A stretch of 64,000 bases of DNA, from the NCBI RefSeq assembly GCF_041053055.1, contig NZ_CP163443.1:8353001-8417000 (forward strand), written 5' to 3'. Source of the stretch: Streptomyces sp. R41 (lineage in GTDB: Bacteria; Actinomycetota; Actinomycetes; Streptomycetales; Streptomycetaceae). The notes below the pieces were generated by a model, which ran no database searches, had not been told where the DNA came from, and worked only from the letters and a program-made list of their open reading frames with translations. Every line of letters begins with the position of its first letter. Within the stretch, counting starts at the first letter, position 1. The position numbers and the translations under genes are program-made. This document shows, in pieces, positions 57,298-64,000 of the stretch.

Positions 57298-59118
57298 ATG
57301 TTCACGACTCGACCGACGCTCCAGGGCACCTTCGGCATGGTGTCCTCCACACACTGGCTCGCCTCGCAGTCGGCGATGGCCGTCCTGGAAGGCGGCGGCA
57401 ACGCGTACGACGCCGCCGTCGCCGCGGGCTTCGTGCTGCACGTCGTCGAGCCCCACCTCAACGGGCCCGCCGGCGAGGTCCCGATCATCCTCGCCCCGGC
57501 GGGCGGCGAGGTGCGGGTCCTGTGCGGACAGGGCGTCGCGCCCGCCGGAGCGACGATCGCCCACTACAGGGGACTCGGTTTGGATCTCGTACCCGGTACG
57601 GGGCCACTCGCCGCCGCCGTGCCGGGTGCGTTCGACGCCTGGATGCTTCTGCTGCGCGACCACGGAACCAAGCCGCTCGCCGACGTGCTCAAGTACGCCA
57701 TCGGGTACGCCGAGGACGGGCACGCGCCCGTGGAGCGCGTCGGCGAGACGGTCGAGACCGTGCGCGAGCTGTTCGAGACGGAGTGGACCTCGTCGGCCGA
57801 GGTGTATCTGCCGGGCGGCGAGGCACCGCGCCCCGGCGAGCTGTTCCGCAATCCCGCCCTCGCCGCGACCTGGCGACGGCTGCTCGCCGAGGTCTCCGAA
57901 GAGACGGACCGCGTGGCTCAGATCGAGGCCGCGCGCAGGGTCTGGCGCTCCGGCTTCATCGCCGAGGCCCTGGTACGCCAGGCCCGGCGGCCCACCATGG
58001 ACACCAGCGGCGAGAGCCACACCGGCACCCTGACGGCCGCCGACCTGGCGGCCTGGTCCGCGACCTACGAGCCCCCGGCGACGTACGACTGGCGGGGCTG
58101 GACCCTGTGCAAGGCGGGCCCGTGGAGCCAGGGACCGGTCCTCCTGCAGCAGCTGGCCCTGCTCCCGGCCGAGCTGCCGCGCTACGGCTGCGCCGACTAC
58201 GTCCACCTCCTCGTCGAGGGCTGCAAGCTCGCCATGGCCGACCGGGAGGCCTGGTACGGGGACGCGGCCGAGGTGCCGCTCGCCGAGCTGCTCTCGGAGC
58301 CGTACAACACCGCCCGGCGTGCGCTCATCGGCGACAAGGCGTCGTACGAGCTGTGCCCCGGCAGCCCCGGAGGGCGCAGCCCGCGGCTGAGCGTGCACGC
58401 GCGCGTGGTGGCCGCCGGGGAGCCGGGCTTCGACGCCCTCGCGGTACCGGGCGCCGGTGAACCGACCGTGGCCCGGACGGCCGCGGAACCCGACGTGGCA
58501 CGGAACGGCGGCACCCGGGGCGACACCTGCCACCTCGACGTCGTCGACCGCTGGGGCAACATGGTCGCCGCCACCCCGAGCGGCGGCTGGCTGCAGTCCA
58601 ACCCGGTCGTGCCCGAGCTGGGCTTCCCGCTCGGCACCCGGCTCCAGATGGCCTGGCTGGAGGAGGGACTGCCCAACTCCCTGACGCCGGGACGCCGCCC
58701 GCGCACCACGCTGACCCCCTCGCTGGCGCTGCGCGACGGCGTGCCGGTCATGGCGTTCGGCACCCCGGGAGGCGACCAGCAGGACCAGTGGCAGACGCAC
58801 TTCTTCCTGTCCGTGGCACTGCGCTCCGAGGTGCGCGGCGGCCTCGATCTCCAGGGCGCGATCGACGCCCCGAACTGGCACAACGACAGCTTCCCCGGTT
58901 CCTTCTACCCCCGCGGCATGCGCCCCGGCAGCCTCACCGTCGAGTCCCGCATGGACGAGGCGGTTGTCGATGAACTGCGCCGCCGCGGCCATGACGTCCT
59001 GGTCGCCGAGGCCTGGTCCGAGGGGCGGCTGTGCGCGGTCGCCCGGGACCCGGAGACGGGCGTGCTGTCGGCGGCGGCGAATCCGCGTGGGATGCAGGGG
59101 TACGCGGTCGGACGCTGA
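57298..59118 (+). CDS. gamma-glutamyltransferase-family protein, cytoplasmic
   Basis: A 606-residue Ntn-hydrolase of the GGT family without a signal peptide. The N-terminal signature is 'MVSSTHWLASQSAMAVLEGGGNAYDAAVAAGFVLHVVEPHLNGPAGEVPI'. The processing site reads 'RGDTCHLDVVDRWGNMVAA' near residue 410, so the nucleophile Thr is followed by Cys rather than the usual second Thr. The acceptor region ends with 'RPRTTLTPSLALRDGVPVMAFGTPGGDQQDQWQTHF'. It belongs to the actinobacterial branch near oxamate amidohydrolase and cephalosporin acylase-like proteins, which act inside cells on amides. The start at ATG 57298 is 179 bp from the divergent ligase gene. Its stop begins a tandem array. Confidence 0.87.
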   Translation: MFTTRPTLQGTFGMVSSTHWLASQSAMAVLEGGGNAYDAAVAAGFVLHVVEPHLNGPAGEVPIILAPAGGEVRVLCGQGVAPAGATIAHYRGLGLDLVPGTGPLAAAVPGAFDAWMLLLRDHGTKPLADVLKYAIGYAEDGHAPVERVGETVETVRELFETEWTSSAEVYLPGGEAPRPGELFRNPALAATWRRLLAEVSEETDRVAQIEAARRVWRSGFIAEALVRQARRPTMDTSGESHTGTLTAADLAAWSATYEPPATYDWRGWTLCKAGPWSQGPVLLQQLALLPAELPRYGCADYVHLLVEGCKLAMADREAWYGDAAEVPLAELLSEPYNTARRALIGDKASYELCPGSPGGRSPRLSVHARVVAAGEPGFDALAVPGAGEPTVARTAAEPDVARNGGTRGDTCHLDVVDRWGNMVAATPSGGWLQSNPVVPELGFPLGTRLQMAWLEEGLPNSLTPGRRPRTTLTPSLALRDGVPVMAFGTPGGDQQDQWQTHFFLSVALRSEVRGGLDLQGAIDAPNWHNDSFPGSFYPRGMRPGSLTVESRMDEAVVDELRRRGHDVLVAEAWSEGRLCAVARDPETGVLSAAANPRGMQGYAVGR

Positions 59119-59250
59119 TCTCCGACCGCCGGCATCACTGATCGCCGTCCCCCCGGCGTCGCTGATCGCCGCCCCCGGCGTCGCTGATCGCCGTCCCCTC
59201 CCGCATGACCGATCACCGAACCCGTATTGCTGATCTCCGATCCCCGGTAT
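59113..59250 (+). repeat. six 21-25 bp tandem units starting at the ggt-like stop codon
   Basis: Units starting at 59113, 59136, 59160, 59182, 59207 and 59228 share a GCTGATCGCCGTCCC-like core; each contains TGATC or GATC. The first holds the TGA stop of the preceding gene. The array fills most of the gap to the phosphatase gene. Confidence 0.85.
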
Positions 59251-59319
59251 TCATGGCGATTCCACCGGGAGTGCACCGGGCGGGTGGGGATTGTCAGTGG
59301 CGCGTGTTGTCATGGAGCC

Positions 59320-60165
59320 ATGATCGAAGACATCGAAACCATCGACGAGTTTCTCGCTCACCGCACGTCCGACGTCGAAGAAGCGATCCGCAAGGCGGCC
59401 GCCGCCGAGATCATGCCGCGTTTCAGGCAGCTGGCCGCGCACGAGATCGATCAGAAGACCGGCCCGCACGACCTGGTGACGGACGCCGACCGCAAGGCCG
59501 AGGAGTACCTCACCGAGGCCCTCACCAAGCTGCTGCCCGGCTCGGTCGTGGTGGGCGAGGAAGCGGTGCACGCCAACCCGGCGACGTACGAAGCCATACG
59601 TGGCACGGCGCCGGTGTGGATCGTCGACCCCGTCGACGGAACGCGGCAGTTCGTGCACGGCGACTCCGGCTTCTGCACGCTGGTCGCGCTGGCGCTGGAC
59701 GGCGTCGTGCTCGCCTCCTGGACGTACGCTCCCGCGCGCGACGAGTTCGCCACCGCGATACGTGGCCGGGGCGCCGTACTCGACGGCGTGCCCCTGCGCT
59801 CCGGCTCGCCCGAGCCGGGCCGCGACCTGGACATAGCCACGTCCCACCCGGACTACACCACGGACGAGCAGAAGCGCGCGCTCCTCGGCCTGTACGTCGA
59901 GGGGGTCGTCCCGCGCCCCTGCGGGTCGGCGGGGCTGGAGTATCTGGCCATCGCCCGCGGCGAGTTGGACGCCACGGCCTTCTCCTGGGAGGCCGCCTGG
60001 GACCACGCGGCGGGCCTGCTGCTGGTCGAGGAGGCGGGCGGCGCCCACCTGACCCTCACGGGCGAGCCGTTCCGCGTGACAGGGGGCAACGCGCTGCCGT
60101 TCACCGCGGCCCGGGACGAGGCCACGGCCCGCCGGGTGGCGGCACTGCTGGCGGCCGGAGTCTGA
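59320..60165 (+). CDS. inositol-monophosphatase-family phosphatase
   Basis: A 281-residue Mg2+-dependent phosphatase. Ligands lie in 'VVGEEAVHAN' (Glu pair), the signature 'WIVDPVDGTRQFVHGDSGFCTLVALA' (DPxDGT) and the late 'FSWEAAWDHAAGLLLVEEAGG' (WDxAAG). The group includes inositol-1-phosphatase, CysQ-type 3'-nucleotidases and histidinol-phosphatase HisN; the DPVDGT-R-QFVHG variant is often annotated as HisN or inositol phosphatase and I cannot choose. The ATG at 59320 gives the family start; a longer frame upstream runs through the repeat array and is rejected. Confidence 0.88.
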   Translation: MIEDIETIDEFLAHRTSDVEEAIRKAAAAEIMPRFRQLAAHEIDQKTGPHDLVTDADRKAEEYLTEALTKLLPGSVVVGEEAVHANPATYEAIRGTAPVWIVDPVDGTRQFVHGDSGFCTLVALALDGVVLASWTYAPARDEFATAIRGRGAVLDGVPLRSGSPEPGRDLDIATSHPDYTTDEQKRALLGLYVEGVVPRPCGSAGLEYLAIARGELDATAFSWEAAWDHAAGLLLVEEAGGAHLTLTGEPFRVTGGNALPFTAARDEATARRVAALLAAGV

Positions 60166-60332
60166 TCGAGCGGCGGGCCTGGCCCGATCAAGAGCCTCCG
60201 CGCCCGTTCCAGGCCGGGGGACGGCTCGTGCCCGGGCGAGGGCTCCGCCCCAACCACCCGCGCCGCCAAGGCTGTCAGTCCACCGGCATATCCTGATCCT
60301 CAGTGGCCGTCGGCTGACAAAGGAGTCCGAAG

Positions 60333-61751
60333 GTGCCGTCGATGCTCGATGCGGTCGTAGTGGGTGCGGGGCCGAACGGACTGACGGCTGCCGTGGAGCT
60401 GGCCCGCCGGGGCTTCTCCGTGGCGGTGTTCGAGGCGCGGGACACCGTGGGCGGCGGAGCGCGCACCGAAGAGCTGACGCTGCCCGGTTTCCGGCACGAC
60501 CCCTGTTCGGCGGCGCATCCGCTGGGCATAAACTCGCCCGCGTTCAAGGCGATGCCCCTGGAGCGGTACGGGCTTCAGTGGCTGCACGCCGAGCTGCCCA
60601 TGGCGCACCCGTTCCCCGACGGCACGGCGGCGGTGCTCTCGCGGTCGGTGGCCGAGACCGCCGCCTCGTTCGGGCCGCGTGACGCCGGCGCGTACCGCAG
60701 GCTCGTAGCGCCGTTCCTGCCGAAGTGGGACACGCTCGCGCACGACTTCATGTCGCTGCCGCTGACCGCGCTGCCCCGCGACCCCATCACCCTCGCCCGC
60801 TTCGGCCTCGCCGGACTGCCGCCGTCGACGTGGCTGACCCGCCGCTTCCGCGACGAGCGCGCCAAGGCCCTGTTCGCCGGGCTCGTGGCGCACGTCATCG
60901 CCCCGCTGGACGGCTTCGCCACCAGCGCCGTCGGCCTGGTCTTCGCGCTGGCCGCGCACGCTCGCGGCTGGCCCGTCGCGCGCGGCGGCTCCCAGTCCAT
61001 CTCCGACGCGCTCACCGCGTATCTCAAGGACCTCGGCGGCACCGTCCACACCGACTACGAGGTCAAGCGCCTGGACGACCTGCCCCCCGCGCGCGCGTAC
61101 GTCTTCGACACCTCGCCCACCGCCCTGGCCCGGATCGCCGGCTTCGGGCGGTACTACGAGCGCTACCGGTACGGGGCGAGCGTGTTCAAGATCGACTACG
61201 CGCTGGACGGGCCCGTGCCCTGGACGGCCAAGGAGGCGCGCACCGCCGGGACCGTGCAGATCGGGGCGAGCAGCGCGGAGATCAGTACCGCGCTGCGGGC
61301 GGCCTCCCGTGAGGGCCGGGCGCCCGACGCGCCCTTCCTGATCACCGTGCAGCCCAGCGTCGTGGACCCCTCCCGGGCACCCGACGGCAAGCAGGTCTTC
61401 TGGGCGTACGGACATGTTCCGAACGGCTGGACGGGGGACCTCACGGACGCCATGGAGCGGCAGCTGGAGCGGTTCGCGCCGGGCTTCCGCGACCGCGTAC
61501 TGGCGCGCGCGACCGCGGGCCCGCCCGAGCTCGCCTCCCGCAACGCCAACTATGTGGGCGGAGACATCGCCTGCGGCGCCGCCTCCGGGCTCCAGCTCAT
61601 GCTGCGCCCCAAACTGTCCCTGTTTCCGTACAGCACCCCGCACCCGGCCGTCTTCCTCTGCTCGGCGGCCACCCCGCCGGGACCCGGCGTGCACGGAATG
61701 TCGGGGCACAACGCGGCGAAGGCCGTCTGGAGGAGGCTGAGGCAGTCATGA
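60333..61751 (+). CDS. FAD-dependent oxidoreductase, phytoene-desaturase-like
   Basis: A 472-residue flavoprotein. The dinucleotide motif '[42 protein letters not shown]' sits at the very N-terminus. The C-terminal FAD segment is '[31 protein letters not shown]', as in the CrtI / amine-oxidase-like family. The middle is substrate-specific and carries no carotenoid-enzyme hallmark; the subfamily is common in actinobacteria and uncharacterised. GTG 60333 and ATG 60342 are both possible starts (AAGGAG precedes). Its TGA overlaps the ATG of the macrodomain gene, so the two are co-translated. Confidence 0.87.
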   Translation: MPSMLDAVVVGAGPNGLTAAVELARRGFSVAVFEARDTVGGGARTEELTLPGFRHDPCSAAHPLGINSPAFKAMPLERYGLQWLHAELPMAHPFPDGTAAVLSRSVAETAASFGPRDAGAYRRLVAPFLPKWDTLAHDFMSLPLTALPRDPITLARFGLAGLPPSTWLTRRFRDERAKALFAGLVAHVIAPLDGFATSAVGLVFALAAHARGWPVARGGSQSISDALTAYLKDLGGTVHTDYEVKRLDDLPPARAYVFDTSPTALARIAGFGRYYERYRYGASVFKIDYALDGPVPWTAKEARTAGTVQIGASSAEISTALRAASREGRAPDAPFLITVQPSVVDPSRAPDGKQVFWAYGHVPNGWTGDLTDAMERQLERFAPGFRDRVLARATAGPPELASRNANYVGGDIACGAASGLQLMLRPKLSLFPYSTPHPAVFLCSAATPPGPGVHGMSGHNAAKAVWRRLRQS

Positions 61752-62257
61752 CCACGATCACGCTGGTCCAGGGCGACATCACCCGGCAGACCGCGGACGC
61801 CATCGTCAACGCGGCGAACTCCTCGCTGCTCGGCGGCGGAGGCGTCGACGGAGCCATTCACCGCAGGGGCGGCCCCGCCATCCTCGCCGAGTGCCGCAAA
61901 CTCCGTGCCGGCCACTACGGCAAGGGCCTGCCCACGGGCCAGGCGGTCGCCACCACCGCGGGCGAGCTGGACGCGCGCTGGGTGATCCACACCGTCGGCC
62001 CGCGATTTGCCCACGGGGAGGACCGGTCGGAGCTGCTGGCCTCCTGCTACCGGGAATCGCTGAGGGTGGCCGACGAGCTCGGTGCTCGCACGGTCGCGTT
62101 TCCCGCCGTCTCCGCCGGTATCTACGGGTGGCCGATGGACGACGCCGCCCGTATCGCGGTGGAGACGGTGCGGGCCACGGAGACGGCGGTCGAGGAGGTC
62201 AGATTCGTCCTCTTCGACGAGCCGGCGTACGAGGCGTTTGCCGCACAGGTCGGCTGA
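61748..62257 (+). CDS. macrodomain protein, O-acetyl-ADP-ribose deacetylase type
   Basis: A 169-residue single macrodomain of the MacroD/YmdB class. Signature segments are '[47 protein letters not shown]' with the catalytic Asn/Asp region and '[23 protein letters not shown]'. It hydrolyses O-acetyl-ADP-ribose or removes mono-ADP-ribose from proteins. ATG 61748 overlaps the stop of the FAD oxidoreductase (ATGA), an unusual partnership. No ADP-ribosyltransferase or sirtuin gene is in the window. Confidence 0.93.
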   Translation: MTTITLVQGDITRQTADAIVNAANSSLLGGGGVDGAIHRRGGPAILAECRKLRAGHYGKGLPTGQAVATTAGELDARWVIHTVGPRFAHGEDRSELLASCYRESLRVADELGARTVAFPAVSAGIYGWPMDDAARIAVETVRATETAVEEVRFVLFDEPAYEAFAAQVG

Positions 62258-62267
62258 GCGGGGACCA

Positions 62268-62639
62268 TCAGTCGAGCTTGGAGACCTGGTAGTGGCTGAT
62301 GTACCAGCCGTCCTCCAGGCGTTTCACCAGTACGCCGAGGTTGACGTGAATAGTAGGCCGGTCGGTGAACGAGAAGTCGACGCCCAGGTAGCCCAGGACG
62401 AGGTCGTCGGCCGGGCGTCGGGTTTCGAGAATCCGATACTCCGCCGTCATCCCGAGGGGCTGGGAGTCGTAGTAGGCGGCGATGCCCGCCCTTCCGACGC
62501 TGTAGGGGTGCAGTCCCTGGAAGATCGCGTCTTCGGTGAACCGGGAGGCGACCCGCTGCGGTTCGTGCTGGTCGACGGCGGCCTTCCACTGGTCGAGGAC
62601 GCCGCGCAGGATCACTTCACTGTCTGTCGTGCTGGTCAT
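62268..62639 (-). CDS. NTF2-like (SnoaL/SgcJ-type) protein
   Basis: A 123-residue cone-fold protein: 'EVILRGVLDQWKAAVDQHEPQRVASRFTEDAIFQGLHPYSVGRAGIAAYYDSQP' followed by beta strands 'DDLVLGYLGVDFSFTDRPTIHVNLGVLVKRLEDGWYISHYQVSKL'. Members serve as small-molecule isomerases or binding proteins; in the SgcJ/EcaC group the role is undefined. It lies 70 bp downstream of the SDR gene on the same strand and may share its promoter and TetR control. GGAGAA precedes the ATG. Confidence 0.85.
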   Translation of the reverse strand: MTSTTDSEVILRGVLDQWKAAVDQHEPQRVASRFTEDAIFQGLHPYSVGRAGIAAYYDSQPLGMTAEYRILETRRPADDLVLGYLGVDFSFTDRPTIHVNLGVLVKRLEDGWYISHYQVSKLD

Positions 62640-62709
62640 CAGGGTTCTCCTGTCGGTGGAATCGGAGGCGCGGCTTTTCGGCCGCGCCTCGCGAGCGATG
62701 CCCTGCGGG

Positions 62710-63423
62710 TCAGTGACCGGCGCTCATGCCGCCGTCGACGTGGAGGATCTCGCCGGTGACGAACGGGGCGTTCTCCAGGTAGATCACCGCGTCGACGATG
62801 TCGCTCGGCTCACCCATCCGGCCGACCGGATGCAGGGCGGCGAGAGCCTCATGCGTGTCCTCGGAGTGCATGGGGGTCTTGATGGTGCCCGGTGAGACCG
62901 CGTTGCTGCGGATGCCGCGCGTCGCGTACTCGATGGCGAGGGACTTGGTGGCGGACTGCAGGCCGCCCTTGGTCAACGAGGCAAGCACGGAAGGGACGTT
63001 GGAGTCGGGGTTGTCGACCAGGCTGGTGGTGACGTTGACGATGTGGCCGGCGCCCTGGGCGAGCATGTGCTCGATGGCCAGCTGGGTGATGCGGAAGAAG
63101 CCCGCGAGGTTCACGCCGGTCACCGTGGCGTAGTCGTCCTGGGTGTAGTCGGTGAAGGGCTTGGCGACGAAGACGCCGGCGTTGTTGACCAGGGTGTCGA
63201 TACGGCCGAACCGCTCGATGCCGGCGGCGATGACGCGTTCGGCGGTGGCAGGGTCGGCGATGTCTCCCTGGACGGTCAGGATGTCCACGTCGTTGGAGGG
63301 GGCGATTCCGCGCGAGGTGGCGACAACCGCGTAGCCGAGCTTGCGATAGGCCTCGACGAGGCCGGCGCCGATGCCCTGCGAGGCGCCGGTGATGACTGCG
63401 ACCTTCTGGTCCTGAGAGCTCAT
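62710..63423 (-). CDS. short-chain dehydrogenase/reductase with a degenerate active site
   Basis: A 237-residue SDR. Cofactor motif 'ITGASQGIGAGLVEAYRKLG', NAG motif 'LVNNAGVFVAKPF', Ser134 in 'IVNVTTSLVDN' and Lys152 in 'LASLTKGGLQSATKSLAIEYA' are present. The Tyr expected four residues before the Lys is Ala148. 'NAVSPGTIKTPMH' and 'VTGEILHVDGGMSAGH' complete the classical fold. The ordinary Tyr-dependent hydride chemistry should fail, so the protein may bind cofactor or use another residue. The upstream palindrome (63475-63492) and the TetR gene beyond it suggest induction by an electrophile or xenobiotic. Confidence 0.87.
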   Translation of the reverse strand: MSSQDQKVAVITGASQGIGAGLVEAYRKLGYAVVATSRGIAPSNDVDILTVQGDIADPATAERVIAAGIERFGRIDTLVNNAGVFVAKPFTDYTQDDYATVTGVNLAGFFRITQLAIEHMLAQGAGHIVNVTTSLVDNPDSNVPSVLASLTKGGLQSATKSLAIEYATRGIRSNAVSPGTIKTPMHSEDTHEALAALHPVGRMGEPSDIVDAVIYLENAPFVTGEILHVDGGMSAGH

Positions 63424-63474
63424 GATGACCTTCTTCGAGATGAGGTGGGGGCTTCTCGATCGATCGCGAGGAAC

Positions 63475-63492
63475 TAGCCGACCGGTCGACTA
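63475..63492. promoter_or_regulatory. 18-bp near-palindrome, probable TetR operator
   Basis: TAGCCGACCGGTCGACTA is symmetric except for one base pair per arm, with a perfect CGACCGGTCG core. It lies 52 bp before the SDR start and about 215 bp past the TetR gene end, matching the style of TetR/NemR operators. No gene lies in 63424-63705. Confidence 0.65.
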
Positions 63493-63705
63493 TTTGACGG
63501 TAGGTGTCTCCGCGAACAGAAGTCAAAGCTCAAGCGGGTCGGGTCCGGGACCGACTTCCTCCCACCTGGTAGGCGCAGCCTTCCAGTCCAGGTCGGATGG
63601 ACAGGGCGGGGCAATGCCGGGGGCGTGCGGCGGCGGAAGCGAGGAGCGGCGCAATTGTCAGAAGGAGAGGCTGACCCCTTGGGAGAACTTGGGGCACTCG
63701 AACGG

Positions 63706-64000
63706 TCAGGCGTCGGCCACGGCCTCGCGCGGTGCGCGGGCACCGAGCAGGGCCAGGCAGTTCACCCACAGTGCGCCGAGCCGGCGGGTGTTGTTGTAGA
63801 GCTTGGCGAACAGCACCTGCCCCTCGAGCTGGGCGACCAGCGCCTGTGCGGCTTGCCGGGTGTCGGTCGCGGTCACCTCCTTGCGCTCGAGAGCCTCGGC
63901 TATGACCGCCTCGACCATCTCGACCTGTGCGTCGAAGATCTCCTGCAGCCGTGTCCGGATCGCCTCGGTGTGGTTGCTCATCTCCAGGCTGAGGTTCCCG
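63706..64000 (-). CDS. TetR-family regulator, 5' part outside the window
   Basis: The frame is open to the window edge; the visible 98 residues are the C-terminal ligand-binding half of a TetR protein ('GNLSLEMSNHTEAIRTRLQEIFDAQ', 'TRQAAQALVAQLEGQVLFAKLYNNTRRLGALWVNCLALLG'). The HTH must lie beyond 64000. 'GNLSLEMS' followed by His/Asp is characteristic of the AcnR/NemR-like group that senses electrophiles. It is upstream of and co-directional with the SDR and NTF2-like genes and probably represses them through the palindrome at 63475. Confidence 0.85.
   Translation of the reverse strand, partial: GNLSLEMSNHTEAIRTRLQEIFDAQVEMVEAVIAEALERKEVTATDTRQAAQALVAQLEGQVLFAKLYNNTRRLGALWVNCLALLGARAPREAVADA

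Overview
The window is high-GC actinobacterial chromosome, almost certainly Streptomyces. Third codon positions are strongly G/C and the genes are densely packed with many ATGA/GTGA overlaps. A secreted RNase of the RNase Sa type is present, and the CUT2 sugar locus and pyrimidine locus match gene orders I remember from Streptomyces coelicolor (recollection, not a search). On a visual scan I saw no in-frame TTA codon in the called genes; TTA occurs only between genes. I saw no rRNA, tRNA, CRISPR, prophage or insertion sequence. This looks like ordinary metabolic and regulatory chromosome, not an island.

Layout. 1-8.5 kb: AIM24-like fragment, RibD-type reductase, EamA exporter, RNase Sa homologue, small membrane protein, DesK-type kinase, quinone reductase, NarL-type regulator, P450 and a Cys/His-rich hypothetical. 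8.5-15.4 kb: a sugar/polyol locus with Gfo/Idh/MocA dehydrogenase divergent from a GntR/HutC regulator, then a CUT2 ABC importer (binding protein, permease, single-domain ATPase), ROK kinase and membrane protein. 15.5-20.9 kb: SNF2 helicase translationally coupled to a SWIM zinc-finger protein. 21-30 kb: a Cys-Cys leader peptide ahead of a sulfite-oxidase-like molybdoenzyme, a PcaD-PcaC fusion, MBL hydrolase, isochorismatase-like protein with MarR, exonuclease III, TetR, a TetR remnant, TrmO and a small hypothetical. 30.1-33.4 kb: complete glutamate-type amino-acid ABC importer. 33.5-41 kb: secreted S15/CocE hydrolase, membrane protein, secreted gamma-glutamyltransferase, a second methionine aminopeptidase divergent from an XRE regulator, and a large hypothetical.

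41.1-50.3 kb is the most coherent pathway block: two paralogous beta-ureidopropionase-type amidohydrolases, a class III aminotransferase, a PucR regulator, dihydropyrimidinase, an F420-type LLM oxidoreductase and an NCS1 permease. Together they cover uptake and ring-opening of (dihydro)pyrimidines or hydantoins through beta-alanine. The classical dihydropyrimidine dehydrogenase is absent, which makes the LLM enzyme a candidate for an unassigned redox step. 50.4-64 kb: exported DUF3558-like protein, methyltransferase plus AhpD-like pair, a histidine kinase broken by a one-base frameshift before its intact response regulator, Uma2 nuclease, lipoate ligase, a second (non-exported) gamma-glutamyltransferase, inositol-phosphatase-like enzyme, FAD oxidoreductase coupled to a macrodomain protein, NTF2-like protein, an SDR lacking the usual Tyr, and a TetR cut by the window edge.

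Two themes recur. First, at least eight genes have their last codons and stop codon reiterated just downstream as degenerate tandem arrays of 17-37 bp units. Second, several regulators and enzymes have a TANNNT hexamer 6-8 nt before the start codon and no ribosome-binding site, suggesting leaderless mRNAs.
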